A DNA stretch of 64,000 nt from Sinorhizobium terangae (GCF_009601505.1 NZ_WITC01000120.1:124001-188000), one strand, 5' to 3'; positions 1-9,547 are shown, counted from the stretch's first letter. The notes: generated by a model from the sequence alone, not told the origin. Program-made: numbers and translations.

Positions 1-202
1 CACTCTGCCTGCCTCCGGTCTGATCGAGGATTGCCTCACGATCGCCGCCATTCGTTACAGCGATGCCGGAAAGGCGCCGACGATCCTGTTCGTCTGCCTT
101 GGCGGAGACGGAACCGAGATCCGCGTCGAGCAGCCAGGCGCGCAAACCGCGGATCTGAAAAGCTTTGCCGAGGCCTTTGTCGGCGTCCTCGAGCGAATCT
201 GA
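1..202 (+). CDS. Hypothetical protein, C-terminal fragment
   Basis: An open frame enters from the left edge (first whole codon at base 2) and stops with TGA at 200-202, giving about 66 residues ending in AEAFVGVLERI. It contains a beta-rich stretch (TILFVCLGGDGTEIRVEQP) and shows no motif I can assign. The codon bias (C/G third positions) resembles neighbouring genes, so it is probably a real gene cut by the window. It points towards the small lipoprotein gene, but 320 bases separate them. I do not recognise the family. Confidence 0.55.
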   Translation, partial: TLPASGLIEDCLTIAAIRYSDAGKAPTILFVCLGGDGTEIRVEQPGAQTADLKSFAEAFVGVLERI

Positions 203-522
203 ACAACGGCCCAACGGCGGTTGACCGGTCGGCAGCGGCGGGCGCATGATATCGCGGCCTAATTGAACTGCGCCTTGCGGACTTGCTTTATGCGTTACCG
301 GTGCATGCTTGTGCCCTCTGCGTGCAGAAGCGCGACGAACCCTCTCCCTCGCCCCGCCGTGAATATGCCCCGCCTTTCGGCCGATCTTTGTTCCCGCACG
401 CCGGCGCCGGCGGCCCGCACCAAGATCGGCGCTACGCAACATCTGCTGTGCTCGATTGATCGTCGCGTGCCGCGCGTGTCGATTTGAGCGGGATGAGGAA
501 AAGTGCGATCCAGGAGGTAGTG
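203..522. other. Intergenic region without recognised gene
   Basis: This 320-base gap lies between the edge gene and the small lipoprotein gene. Short open frames occur on both strands, but none has a convincing ribosome binding site or recognisable product. The only clear signal is the strong Shine-Dalgarno AGGAGGT at 512-518, serving the ATG at 523. Confidence 0.5.
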
Positions 523-792
523 ATGAAACCTTTGAGACTGCTGACCCTCGCCGCGGCTGGGCTGCTGCTTGTCGCGTGCCAGACGCCGGAGGAACGGCGG
601 GCGGCCGACAGCAACACCTGTGCTTCCTACGGCTTCCGCCGCGGTACCGATGCCTTCGCCACCTGCCTGCAACGCATCGAACTCGACCGCCGCGCCGAGG
701 CGCGCAGCATGCGCTACAGCAACGACCTAATGATGTGGGGTTGGAGCCGGCCGATCGTCGTCGAGCGGCCTCTGATCGTCAGGCCGAAATGA
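523..792 (+). CDS. Small lipoprotein, hypothetical
   Basis: This 89-residue protein begins MKPLRLLTLAAAGLLLVACQ, a short lipoprotein signal with lipobox LVAC. It should therefore be lipidated at the Cys near residue 19 and anchored in the envelope. The mature part is polar and arginine-rich (PEERRAADSNTCASYGF, then LQRIELDRRAEARS) and contains two further cysteines. The ATG at 523 is preferred over an in-frame upstream ATG at 484 because AGGAGGT lies five bases before it and the signal peptide starts there. Function is unknown. It is convergent with ppdK, whose stop lies 48 bases away. Confidence 0.8.
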   Translation: MKPLRLLTLAAAGLLLVACQTPEERRAADSNTCASYGFRRGTDAFATCLQRIELDRRAEARSMRYSNDLMMWGWSRPIVVERPLIVRPK

Positions 793-840
793 TGCTGGCC
801 AACAAGGTGTTCCCGACTTACGGACACGGGGCGGCAGAAA

Positions 841-3534
841 TCAGCTCGCTGCCGCCGCGGTCTCGGTTTTGCCGCTGACGTTGATCGCCGCCTGCGCCGC
901 TGCCAGCCGGGCGATCGGCACGCGGAACGGCGAACAGGAAACATAGTCGAGACCCGCCTCCTCGCAGAAGCGGATGGACGCAGGATCGCCGCCATGTTCA
1001 CCGCATATCCCGAGTTTCAAGCCGTTCTTGGTCCGCCGGCCGCGCTCGGTCGCAATCTGGATCAGTTCACCGACACCGTCGAAATCGAGAGAAACGAACG
1101 GATCCTGCTCGATGATGCCCTTCTGCTGGTAGGTGGCGAGAAACAGGGCGGCGTCATCGCGAGAGATGCCGAAGGTGGTCTGCGTCAGGTCGTTGGTACC
1201 GAAGGAGAAGAAATCAGCCGACTCGGCAATCGTGTCGGCCCGGAGCGCCGCGCGGGGCAGCTCGATCATCGTGCCGATCAGGTAGTCGATATTCACGCCG
1301 GCCTCGCCGATGACGTCCTTCGCCACGGCCTCTATGCGTTCCTTGACGTAGTCGAGCTCGGAGCGAAGCCCTACGAGCGGAACCATAATCTCCGGGACCA
1401 CGGCAGCACCGGTCTTGTGCGCGGCCTCGACCGCGGCCTCGAAGATCGCGCGCGCCTGCATTTCGGCAATTTCCGGATAGGAAATCGCCAAACGGCATCC
1501 GCGATGCCCAAGCATCGGGTTGAACTCGTGCAGAGCGTCGACCCGTTGGCGCAGCTCCGAAGGATCGATCGAGAGGACCCCCGCGACGTCGGCGATCTCG
1601 TCGTCCGTCTTCGGCAGGAACTCGTGGAGCGGCGGGTCAAGAAGACGGATCGTGACCGGCAGGCCGTGCATGATCGAGAAGAGCTCGATGAAATCCGAGC
1701 GCTGCATCGGCAGCAGTTTGGCGAGCGCCTTGCGCCGGCCCGCCTCGTTCTCAGCGAGAATCATCTCGCGCATCACATTGATGCGGTCGTCCTCGAAGAA
1801 CATATGCTCGGTGCGGCAGAGGCCGATGCCTTCGGCGCCGAAGGAACGGGCGGCGCGCGCATCCGCCGGCGTTTCGGCGTTGGTGCGAACGGTCATCCGG
1901 CGGCTCTGATCGGCCCATTCCATGATCCGGCCGAAATCGCCCGAAAGCTCGGGCTGAAGCATCGGGATTTCGCCCTTCAGCACCTGGCCGGAAGACCCGT
2001 CGATCGTGATGATGTCGCCCTTCTTCAGTGTCACGCTCGCGGCAATCAGGAGCTCGTTGCGCGGGTCGACGCGGATATTGCCCGCCCCGGATACGCAAGG
2101 CGTCCCCATGCCGCGGGCAACGACTGCCGCATGGCTGGTCATGCCTCCGCGGGTTGTCAGGATACCCTGCGCCGCATGCATGCCGTGGATATCCTCGGGG
2201 CTCGTCTCGATGCGGACCAGAATGACCTTGCGCCCCTCCTTGACGGCCTGGACCGCCTCCTCGGAGGAGAAGACGATCTCGCCGGTTGCCGCGCCCGGCG
2301 AGGCCGGCAGACCGGAACCGATGATGTCTCGCCGCGCATGGGGGTCGATCGTCGGATGCAGGAGCTGGTCGAGCGAGGCTGGGTCGATCCGCGCCACGGC
2401 CTCGTTCTTGGAAATGAGCCCCTGTTCGGCCATGTCGACCGCAATCCTCAGGGCCGCCTTGGCGGTGCGCTTGCCCGACCGGGTCTGCAGCATCCATAGC
2501 TTGCCGCGCTCGATCGTGAATTCCAGGTCCTGCATGTCGCGGTAATGCCGCTCGAGCTTGCTGCAGATCGCCTCGAATTCGGCGAAAGCCTCGGGCATCA
2601 GCTTTTCCAGAGACGGCTTGTCGGAGCCCGACGCGATGCGTGCGGCCTCGGTGATGTTCTGCGGCGTGCGAATGCCGGCGACGACGTCCTCGCCCTGGGC
2701 GTTCACCAGAAACTCGCCATAGAGCTCGCTCTCGCCCGTCGATGGATTGCGGGTGAAGGCGACGCCTGTCGCCGACGAATTTCCGAGGTTGCCGAAGACC
2801 ATCGCCTGCACGTTGACCGCAGTACCCCAACCGGCCGGAATTCCGTGAAGATGCCGGTAGGTTATCGCGCGCGGGTTCATCCAGCTCGAAAAGACCGCGC
2901 CGATCGCGCCCCAGAGCTGAACCTCGGGATCCTGCGGAAAGGGCTCGCCAAGCACCTCTTCGATCGCTTCCTTGAAGCGCGAAATGACGTGCTGCCACTC
3001 GACGGCCGAAAGTTCCGTGTCCTGCTCGTGGCCAAGCCGCCCCTTCTCGTCCTCCAGGATTTCCTCGAAGACCTCGTGGTCGACGCCCATGACGACATCA
3101 CCATACATCTGGATGAAGCGCCGGTAACTGTCCCAGGCGAAGCGCGCATCGCCGGCGTCGTGCCCGAGTGCATGCACGGACTTGTCGTTGAGGCCAAGAT
3201 TGAGAACCGTGTCCATCATGCCGGGCATCGACGCGCGCGCTCCGGAACGGACGGACAGGAGAAGCGGACGGACCGTGTCACCGAAGGTGCGGCCGGTAAT
3301 TTTTTCCATTCGGGTAATGCCCTCCCGCACCTGCTCGCGCAGGCCGTCGGGCATGGCCCTGTCATTTTCGAAATAGCTGTTGCAGGCATCCGTGACGATC
3401 GTAAGCCCGGGCGGCACCGGCAGGCCGAGATTGCACATCTCCGCGAGGTTTGCTCCCTTGCCGCCGAGCTTGTTGCGATCCCCCGCACGCCCTTCGGCCT
3501 TGCCTCCGCCGAAGGTATATACCCATTTCGTCAT
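841..3534 (-). CDS. ppdK: Pyruvate, phosphate dikinase
   Basis: This 897-residue enzyme interconverts pyruvate, ATP and phosphate with phosphoenolpyruvate, AMP and pyrophosphate in the cytoplasm. The N-terminal nucleotide-binding domain begins near GGKGANLAEM. The swivelling phosphohistidine domain carries GGMTSHAAVVARG with the phosphorylated His at residue 468. The C-terminal PEP/pyruvate barrel ends with the catalytic region GICGEHGGDP (Cys 844). Length matches bacterial PPDK of roughly 870-900 residues. The gene is monocistronic: it converges with the small lipoprotein gene, and 172 bases separate its ATG from the end of smc. In rhizobia the enzyme serves the gluconeogenic/C4-acid side of metabolism; that role is inferred from the family. 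Confidence 0.97.
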   Translation of the reverse strand: MTKWVYTFGGGKAEGRAGDRNKLGGKGANLAEMCNLGLPVPPGLTIVTDACNSYFENDRAMPDGLREQVREGITRMEKITGRTFGDTVRPLLLSVRSGARASMPGMMDTVLNLGLNDKSVHALGHDAGDARFAWDSYRRFIQMYGDVVMGVDHEVFEEILEDEKGRLGHEQDTELSAVEWQHVISRFKEAIEEVLGEPFPQDPEVQLWGAIGAVFSSWMNPRAITYRHLHGIPAGWGTAVNVQAMVFGNLGNSSATGVAFTRNPSTGESELYGEFLVNAQGEDVVAGIRTPQNITEAARIASGSDKPSLEKLMPEAFAEFEAICSKLERHYRDMQDLEFTIERGKLWMLQTRSGKRTAKAALRIAVDMAEQGLISKNEAVARIDPASLDQLLHPTIDPHARRDIIGSGLPASPGAATGEIVFSSEEAVQAVKEGRKVILVRIETSPEDIHGMHAAQGILTTRGGMTSHAAVVARGMGTPCVSGAGNIRVDPRNELLIAASVTLKKGDIITIDGSSGQVLKGEIPMLQPELSGDFGRIMEWADQSRRMTVRTNAETPADARAARSFGAEGIGLCRTEHMFFEDDRINVMREMILAENEAGRRKALAKLLPMQRSDFIELFSIMHGLPVTIRLLDPPLHEFLPKTDDEIADVAGVLSIDPSELRQRVDALHEFNPMLGHRGCRLAISYPEIAEMQARAIFEAAVEAAHKTGAAVVPEIMVPLVGLRSELDYVKERIEAVAKDVIGEAGVNIDYLIGTMIELPRAALRADTIAESADFFSFGTNDLTQTTFGISRDDAALFLATYQQKGIIEQDPFVSLDFDGVGELIQIATERGRRTKNGLKLGICGEHGGDPASIRFCEEAGLDYVSCSPFRVPIARLAAAQAAINVSGKTETAAAAS

Positions 3535-3706
3535 GCCTGCTCTCCACCCAGAAACAGCTTTGATGACGGTCTACAGTATATGTTTCGGACTGAAAATGCA
3601 CTCGACGAAGATTTTTGCTGCGGTGCATCAAAATTGAAACGAACACCAGGCCAAGCCAAGACAGCCGCGTCATTCGACGTCGCCTGACCTAGTTGCGGCG
3701 GGCTGT

Positions 3707-6700
3707 TCAGACCACTTCCCGCAGGCGTTCGGCCGTCTGCAGGTCGACGGAGACGAGTTGCGAGACGCCCTGCTCGGCCATGGTAACGCCGAAGAGACGA
3801 TTCATGCGCGCCATGGTGATCGGGTTATGGGTGATGATGATGAAGCGGGTCTCGGTCGAGGCCGCCATTTCGTCCATCAGGTTGCAATAGCGCTCGACAT
3901 TGTGGTCGTCGAGCGGGGCGTCGACTTCGTCAAGCACGCAGATCGGAGCCGGATTGGTGAGGAAGACGGCGAAGATCAGCGCCATCGCCGTCAGCGCCTG
4001 CTCGCCGCCCGAGAGCAGCGTCATCGTCTGCGGCTTCTTGCCGGGCGGACGGGCGAGGATCTCGAGGCCGGCCTCCAGCGGATCGTCGCTCTCGATCAGT
4101 TGCAGTTCCGCGGTACCGCCGCCGAAGAGGTGGGTGAACAGCCGCTGGAACTGCCCGTTGACCACATCGAAGGCGGCGATCAGCCGCTCGCGCCCCTCGC
4201 GATTGAGGTTCTGGATGGCGCTGCGGAGCTTACGGATCGCCTCGATGACGTCGTCGCGCTCCTTGAGAATCGCCGCCAGGCGTTCGGAGAGCTCCTTCTG
4301 CTCTTCCTCAGCGCGAAGATTGACGGCGCCGAGCCGTTCCCGCTCGACCTTCAGCCTTTCGAGTTCGCGCTCGATGCCGTGCATGCCGGGCAGTGCCTCA
4401 TCGGCGGCGAGCCCGGTCAGGCGCATCACTTCATGCGGCGCGCAGGCAAGGCCCTCGTGAATGCGCGCCTCGATCTCGACGCGACGCTCGCGGGCCGAGA
4501 CCAGGCGCTCTTCCGCGCGACCGCGCTTTTCCCGGGCCTCGGCTAGATCCGAAAGCGCAGCAGCGGCAGCTCGATCCGCCTCCCGCTGGCGGCCTTCAGC
4601 TTCGGCGAGAACGTCGGCCGCTTCGCGGCGCGAAGCCTCCGCCTTCTGCAGTTCGTTCATCAACGCGCGGCGCTTGTCCTCGAACTCATCGGGCGCATCC
4701 ACCAACTCCTCGACTTCGTCCCGCGCTTCCGCCTCGCGCTCGCGCAGCGTACCGATGTGTTCCTCGGCACTGGCCGCCCTCGCCCGCCACGTCTCGCGCT
4801 CCGCAGCGATTGCCGAAAGGCGGCGCAAGCGCATCTCGTTCTCGCGGGCGAGGCTATCATGGGCAGCACGCGCCTCCGCGACTGCGGCGCGATCGGCGGC
4901 AACCGCCGTCGTCTGGTTGCGCAGATTGAGCTCAAGTTCGGAGAGATCCGGGGTTGTGGCGAGCGCGTCGTTGGCCGCCTCGATCTGTTCTGCCGCCTCC
5001 TCGACCTGCCCCTGCAGTTGAAGCTTGGTTTCGGCAAGAACGGCGCGGCGGCGGGCGAGATCGCCCGAGGCACGCTCGGCTGCAGCCAGCGCTTCCCGCG
5101 CCTCGGCAAGTTGACGGCCGATCATGCGTTGGGCATCGCGCGCAAGTCGCAGCCGCTCATCCTCGGCACGGATGCGTGCACCGGCCGCGGTGAGATCGGC
5201 TTCGGCCCGCCGCAGCGCTTCGGTCGCATCCTCGGTCTCGCTCTCGAGTTCGAGAAGCCGGTTCTTCTGCGCGAGCCGCAAGGCTGCGGCGCTCGGTGCC
5301 TCCGACCCCGTCACGTGCCCGTCCCAGCGCCAGACCGCGCCTTCCTTTGTCACAAGGCGCTGGCCGGTCTTCAAAAGCGGTAGCAGGCGCTCCGCCTCCG
5401 CTTCGCTTTCGATGATCCCGATCTGGCCAAGCGCCCGCTTGAGCGCATCCGGCGCGCGTACATAGCCGTCAAGCGGCACGGCACCCGCCGGTAAGGGCGG
5501 ATCGGCAGAATGATCGCCGGGCATTCGCCAATGTGCGGGCGCCGCCTGATCCAAAGGCGAATCGAGGTCGTCGCCGAGCGCCGCACCAAGGGCCGTCTCG
5601 AAGCCGCGTTCGACCTTCATCTCCTCGACGATCGCCGGATAGGCGCCGCCGCCGGCCGCCTCCAGCATCCGGCGGATCGTGCGTGCCTCGGCTTCGATGC
5701 CGTTCAACGCCGCACGCGCCTCATCGACCGGCGGGCGGGCAGCAGCCTCGTCGGCGCGAGCGTCGGTGAGCGCCTCCTCAATGGAGACGACAGCCGCTTC
5801 GGCTTCATCGAGCGCAGCCTCCGCGACCTCCACCTGTCCCTGCTTTTCATGCGGATCGGGAAGCGCGGCCATCTGCCGGTCGAGATCATCGAGGTCGCGC
5901 GTCTGGTCGGAAAGCTGGCGGACGAGGCGCGCCTGGCGTTCTGAGAGATCGCGAAGCGTTCTTTCGATCTGATTACGACCCGCCTGCGCCTCGGCACGCT
6001 CGGCCGTCAGCCGTGCGAGCTCGGCTTCGCTGATCGCCAAAGCCTCGTTGGCAGCATCGAGCCGTTCGCGCGTCTCGCCGGCGCGGTCATCCGCCTCCGC
6101 CAGCACGTCACGAAGCTCCGCTTCCTCCTCGTCGAGGCGTGCGAGAATGCCGGCATTGTCTGCAACCAGCCGCTCCTCGCGCGCAATATCCTCGGCGAGT
6201 TGCGCCAGACGGCGCTGCAATTCATCGCGGCGCCTGAGGATCCGGCCGGCATCCTCTTCAAGCTGCGAACGGGCGATCTGCAGGCGCTGTAGCGCCGCCG
6301 CGAGTTTGGCCTCGTTCTCGCGCAACTCCGGCAGTTTGAGGCTCGCGATCGCTTGTGCCTTCGCCGCTTCCATCTGTATTTGCGCCTTTTCGGCGACCAC
6401 AGCGGTGATCTGGTTCAACTGGCTTGTCGCCTCGGCTTCCGCCTCTTTGGCCTGCACCCAGCGGATATGGAAGAGGATCGCCTCGTGCCGGCGAATATCG
6501 GCCGACAGCATCTTGAAGCGGTTGGCCTGGCGGGACTGGCGCTTCAGGCTCTCGATCTGGCTTTCGAGCTGGGACGTCACGTCGTCGAGCCGCTCGAGAT
6601 TGGTCTCGGCCGCCCGCAAGCGCAGTTCCGCCTCATGGCGGCGGGAATGCAGGCCGGAGATACCGGCCGCCTCTTCGAGCAGCTGACGGCGGGCCTGAGG

Positions 6701-7168
6701 CTTGGCGGCGATCAGTTCGCCGATCCGCCCCTGCCCGACCATCGATGGCGAGCGGGCGCCGGTCGATGCGTCGGCAAACAGCAGCTGCACGTCCTTGGCA
6801 CGCGCTTCCTTGCCGTTGATGCGGTAGACCGAACCCTGCTCGCGCTCGATGCGGCGGGTCACCTGGATCTCGTCGCTGTCGTTGAAGGCGGCAGGCGCCG
6901 TGCGATCGGCGTTGTCGAGATAGAGACCTACTTCAGCGGTGTTGCGCGCCGGCCGGTTGCCCGAGCCGGAAAAGATCACGTCGTCCATGCCGGAGGCGCG
7001 CATGTTCTTGTAGGAGTTTTCGCCCATCACCCAGCGCAGCGCCTCGACAAGGTTCGACTTGCCGCAGCCGTTTGGCCCGACGACGCCGGTCAGGCCGCGC
7101 TCGATAACGAATTCGGTCGGTTCGACGAAGGACTTGAAGCCGAGCAGGCGGAGCTTGTTGAACTTCAT
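3707..7168 (-). CDS. smc: Chromosome segregation ATPase SMC
   Basis: This 1153-residue SMC protein condenses and segregates the chromosome, normally as a homodimer with ScpA/ScpB. The head begins MKFNKLRLLGFKSFVEP, and Walker A GPNGCGKS is at residues 31-38. Two long coiled coils rich in E, A, R and L flank a hinge near residues 540-640. The C-terminal head has the signature LSGGEQALTAMAL near residue 1050 and Walker B CVLDEVDAPLDD. The frame is open 92 codons further upstream, but that part is encoded by palindromic repeats, so the ATG at 7168 is chosen because it starts the conserved head. That ATG overlaps the stop of the upstream DUF559 frame (ATGA), so translation may be coupled. Confidence 0.96.
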   Translation of the reverse strand: MKFNKLRLLGFKSFVEPTEFVIERGLTGVVGPNGCGKSNLVEALRWVMGENSYKNMRASGMDDVIFSGSGNRPARNTAEVGLYLDNADRTAPAAFNDSDEIQVTRRIEREQGSVYRINGKEARAKDVQLLFADASTGARSPSMVGQGRIGELIAAKPQARRQLLEEAAGISGLHSRRHEAELRLRAAETNLERLDDVTSQLESQIESLKRQSRQANRFKMLSADIRRHEAILFHIRWVQAKEAEAEATSQLNQITAVVAEKAQIQMEAAKAQAIASLKLPELRENEAKLAAALQRLQIARSQLEEDAGRILRRRDELQRRLAQLAEDIAREERLVADNAGILARLDEEEAELRDVLAEADDRAGETRERLDAANEALAISEAELARLTAERAEAQAGRNQIERTLRDLSERQARLVRQLSDQTRDLDDLDRQMAALPDPHEKQGQVEVAEAALDEAEAAVVSIEEALTDARADEAAARPPVDEARAALNGIEAEARTIRRMLEAAGGGAYPAIVEEMKVERGFETALGAALGDDLDSPLDQAAPAHWRMPGDHSADPPLPAGAVPLDGYVRAPDALKRALGQIGIIESEAEAERLLPLLKTGQRLVTKEGAVWRWDGHVTGSEAPSAAALRLAQKNRLLELESETEDATEALRRAEADLTAAGARIRAEDERLRLARDAQRMIGRQLAEAREALAAAERASGDLARRRAVLAETKLQLQGQVEEAAEQIEAANDALATTPDLSELELNLRNQTTAVAADRAAVAEARAAHDSLARENEMRLRRLSAIAAERETWRARAASAEEHIGTLREREAEARDEVEELVDAPDEFEDKRRALMNELQKAEASRREAADVLAEAEGRQREADRAAAAALSDLAEAREKRGRAEERLVSARERRVEIEARIHEGLACAPHEVMRLTGLAADEALPGMHGIERELERLKVERERLGAVNLRAEEEQKELSERLAAILKERDDVIEAIRKLRSAIQNLNREGRERLIAAFDVVNGQFQRLFTHLFGGGTAELQLIESDDPLEAGLEILARPPGKKPQTMTLLSGGEQALTAMALIFAVFLTNPAPICVLDEVDAPLDDHNVERYCNLMDEMAASTETRFIIITHNPITMARMNRLFGVTMAEQGVSQLVSVDLQTAERLREVV

Positions 7169-7824
7169 GGGCGGGACGCTGGGGCGGACGGCAGGTACCC
7201 CCCTCTGCCGAATACATCGGCTGCAGGAGCCGTGCGGTACCCCCCTCTGCCCTGCCGGGCATCTCCCCCACAAGGAGGGAGATTGGCCAGAAGCGCAGCC
7301 CTGCCCCGCGATAACATCGCGTGTGCCGAGACCACGCCAGGGATGAACCAATACGGTGGCCTGCTGGTGAAGCGGGGCGTTGCCGCTCGCCGATCTCCCC
7401 CGTTGTGGGGGAGATGCCCGGCAGGGCAGAGGGGGGTGGGCCACGAATGCATCACTCGAATGCCCCCTCCCCCGATCACGCGCACGATGTGCTCACACAC
7501 ATTATCGATATCGCGCAGCACGTCATCATTCCAGAAACGCAGCACCGTCCAGCCATCCGCCTCCAGACGCTGGCTACGCTGCCGGTCGTAATCGATATCC
7601 CCTGCTCTCGCATGCTGTGAACCGTCTATCTCGACGATCAGCCGATGCTCGGCGCATGCAAAATCAACAACGTAGCCGGCAATCGGAACCTGCCGGCGAA
7701 AGCCTAGCCCCATCAGGCGGTGCGCACGCAACTCGTTCCAGAGCTTGAGTTCTGCATCTGTCATCGCACTGCGCATGCGGCGCGCATTGGCGCGGGTTCT
7801 CGGCAAAACATCAACGTGAGGCAT
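7165..7824 (-). CDS. DUF559 endonuclease-like protein with repeat-encoded tail
   Basis: The first 120-125 residues form a DUF559 domain related to very-short-patch-repair-type endonucleases. The core reads VVDFACAEHRLIVEIDGSQH followed by RSQRLEADGWTVLRFWNDDV, the usual E-x-D and W-x-V-x-R-F-W pattern of this PD-(D/E)XK-like fold. Family members usually end near 120-130 residues. Here the frame continues to 219 residues because the distal 95 codons are read from inverted palindromic repeats at 7195-7445 (PTPLCPAGHLPHNGGD and similar). The stop overlaps the smc start as ATGA. Whether the tail is functional or the original stop was lost by repeat insertion cannot be told here. The specific role of DUF559 proteins is unknown. 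Confidence 0.8.
   Translation of the reverse strand: MPHVDVLPRTRANARRMRSAMTDAELKLWNELRAHRLMGLGFRRQVPIAGYVVDFACAEHRLIVEIDGSQHARAGDIDYDRQRSQRLEADGWTVLRFWNDDVLRDIDNVCEHIVRVIGGGGIRVMHSWPTPLCPAGHLPHNGGDRRAATPRFTSRPPYWFIPGVVSAHAMLSRGRAALLANLPPCGGDARQGRGGYRTAPAADVFGRGGYLPSAPASRP
7195..7445. repeat. Inverted pair of rhizobial palindromic repeats (CCCCTCTGCC type)
   Basis: One arm at about 7238-7285 reads CCCCCCTCTGCCCTGCCGGG followed by CATCTCCCCCAC and GGAGGGAGAT. The other at about 7396-7440 is its inverse complement, ending GCCCGGCAGGGCAGAGGGGG. A fragment of the same motif starts near 7195. The spacer of about 110 bases shows no gene. The pair lies inside the 3' part of the DUF559 frame and just upstream of smc. 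Confidence 0.75.
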
Positions 7825-7910
7825 GCGATGCCCTCACTTGCTGTAAGCACCGAATGCAAAAAACGGGCGCACGGCTGCCGCCGTCGCCCGCCATTCGAAT
7901 AAGCGAAGGA

Positions 7911-8726
7911 TCAGAGCTTGCTGTCGATGAGGGCCGACATAACGTCAACCGACATGTCCCCCGAATAGTGCTCACCATTGACGAAGAAGGTCGGCGTCGA
8001 CTTGACGCCGAAATCCTTGGCGCCCCTCTGCATCACTGCATTCACATCATCCAGAAGTTTTTGGTTCGTCAAGCAGGCCTCGAAGCTCTCCTGTGTAAAA
8101 CCGGCGAGTTTCGACATCTGCAGGAGCGCATCGCGGCCGTTCTGCGCTGCGGCCCACTGCTCCTGCTGCTTGAACAGCATCGAGATCATCGGGAAATACT
8201 GCCCTTCGGGCGCGCAGCGTGCCAGCATGAAAGCCGCGGCGGCGCGCGGATCGAACGGGAATTCGCGCACGATGAAGCGGACCTTGCCGCTGTCGACATA
8301 TTTCGCCTTGATCGCGTCGAAGGTCTTGTTGTGGAAGTTCGCGCAGTGCGGGCAGGTCATCGACATGTATTCGACGATCGTCACCGGCGCATTGGCTTCG
8401 CCCAGAGCCATTTCCGGCAGCGCTCCCGGTTCGAGCAGCTTCTTCACGTCGACGCTGCCTTCCGACTGCGGCAGTTCAACCTTGGCCGCCGGGGGCGTGG
8501 CTGCCTGGGCGACCTCGGTTTCAGCAGGCTTCGCCTCGCCGGTGGCGGCGGGCGCTGCCGGCGTGGACGCAGTTGTCGTAGCCTCCGTGGTCGCGCTGGT
8601 TTCAGTCGGCGCAGTCGAAGCCGTCTCCTTCTTTTCCTCGCTGCAGGCGGCGAGCATCAGGGCGAGCGCGGCGACGGCGGCACCGCCCAGAAGGCGTTTC
8701 GAAAGGCTCTTTTCGGAAGCGGACAT
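7911..8726 (-). CDS. DsbA-family thiol:disulfide oxidoreductase lipoprotein
   Basis: This 271-residue exported thioredoxin-fold protein carries the active site MTCPHC (CPHC), typical of DsbA-like oxidants and of the DsbG/BdbD type. The N-terminus MSASEKSLSKRLLGG leads into a hydrophobic stretch ending LAAC, a lipobox, so a periplasm-facing lipoprotein is likely. A low-complexity Ala/Thr/Glu/Pro linker (about residues 35-90) separates the anchor from the catalytic domain. The ATG at 8726 is chosen over a frame extension to 8822 because the signal peptide starts there. It probably introduces disulfides into exported proteins. It is downstream of the DciA-like gene on the same strand, 117 bases apart. 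Confidence 0.9.
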   Translation of the reverse strand: MSASEKSLSKRLLGGAAVAALALMLAACSEEKKETASTAPTETSATTEATTTASTPAAPAATGEAKPAETEVAQAATPPAAKVELPQSEGSVDVKKLLEPGALPEMALGEANAPVTIVEYMSMTCPHCANFHNKTFDAIKAKYVDSGKVRFIVREFPFDPRAAAAFMLARCAPEGQYFPMISMLFKQQEQWAAAQNGRDALLQMSKLAGFTQESFEACLTNQKLLDDVNAVMQRGAKDFGVKSTPTFFVNGEHYSGDMSVDVMSALIDSKL

Positions 8727-8843
8727 GAATGTGACCCGTGTTCTGTGAGGGAAAATTAAATTGCGAATTCGATAACTTGCCTTGCTGGAGGCGACAAGGG
8801 GCGCCGTCTCAACTGAATTCAAAGAAACGTGACCGCTTGAAGA

Positions 8844-9362
8844 TCACGTTTCCTTCCTGCGCGACGAAAACACTGATGTGCCAAGACGCCGGAGCGCGGC
8901 CTTCAGCGCCTCGCTTTCCACACCTTCCACCATGGCTTCGAGCTTTCGCGCAGGCTCGCCGACGAGCGGACGCTGACGACGGGACGGCTTGGGTGCGGCC
9001 GCAACCGGCTTCTGCACGATCCGGACCTGACCGATCGCGTAGAAACCGAAAAACCCGTTGATCCGCTGGATCAGTTCGCCCTGGGCGTGGGTCAGGAAAA
9101 GCGCTCTCGCGCCCTCGCAGGCGACGGTCAGAACGCCAGGCTGATGGCCGCCCTCGCCGCCCATTTCAGAAGCACGACGTGGCCAGGCGATTTTTTCCGG
9201 CCGTGTACAGTCGGCAAACTCCGGACCGGCGATTTCGTCCCAGGAGCCGAGCAGCATGGTGTTGATGCCCGCGCGCTTGGCGAGCACCGGATCGATCAGG
9301 CTGTTTGCGACCTCGCTGATCTGGACGACGCCCCTGCGGGCCTTCTCTTGATTCACCGGCAC
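8844..9362 (-). CDS. DciA-like DUF721 protein
   Basis: This 172-residue protein matches the DUF721 family, whose members include DciA, the ancestral bacterial helicase-loading factor that works with DnaB. The N-terminal KH-like domain (about residues 15-110) has the family features WDEIAGPEFADCTRPEKIAW and GVLTVACEGARALFLTHAQG followed by RINGFFGF. The C-terminal part is basic and less conserved. The start is GTG at 9362, with a second GTG two codons later. It lies between mutY (divergent) and the DsbA-like gene. This mutY/DUF721/DsbA/smc neighbourhood is, from memory, usual for rhizobia. Confidence 0.85.
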   Translation of the reverse strand: MPVNQEKARRGVVQISEVANSLIDPVLAKRAGINTMLLGSWDEIAGPEFADCTRPEKIAWPRRASEMGGEGGHQPGVLTVACEGARALFLTHAQGELIQRINGFFGFYAIGQVRIVQKPVAAAPKPSRRQRPLVGEPARKLEAMVEGVESEALKAALRRLGTSVFSSRRKET

Positions 9363-9401
9363 GACTTTCTGTTTGCAGTTCCGATTGCGCCTTGAAGCCT
9401 A

Positions 9402-9505
9402 CTGCATGTTTCCTTAAATCGTAGCCGATTTAAGGATAAAAACATGCAGCAATTCAAAGTGCTACAGCGTCCTTTGCGCGTCTCATAAGTCGCGCGGCGC
9501 TGTAG
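9402..9505. repeat. RIME-like double palindrome, copy A
   Basis: The element has two palindromes. The first, at 9402-9449, pairs CTGCATGTTTCCTTAAATCG with its inverse ending AACATGCAG. The second, at 9462-9505, starts CTACAGCG and ends CGGCGCTGTAG. Near-identical copies occur at 19743-19841, 54374-54476 and, diverged, at 20532-20629 and 16621-16723. The layout fits the rhizobial intergenic mosaic element type. It lies between divergent dciA-like and mutY genes and may sit in their promoter region. Confidence 0.85.
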
Positions 9506-9547
9506 TGACGTCATCCAACTATAGGCCGGAAAAGGATTCCCCGGCAA

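Noticed and set aside
994-2499. Open frame of 501 codons on the plus strand opposite ppdK
   Set aside because: Shadow of ppdK with no recognisable motif or ribosome site.
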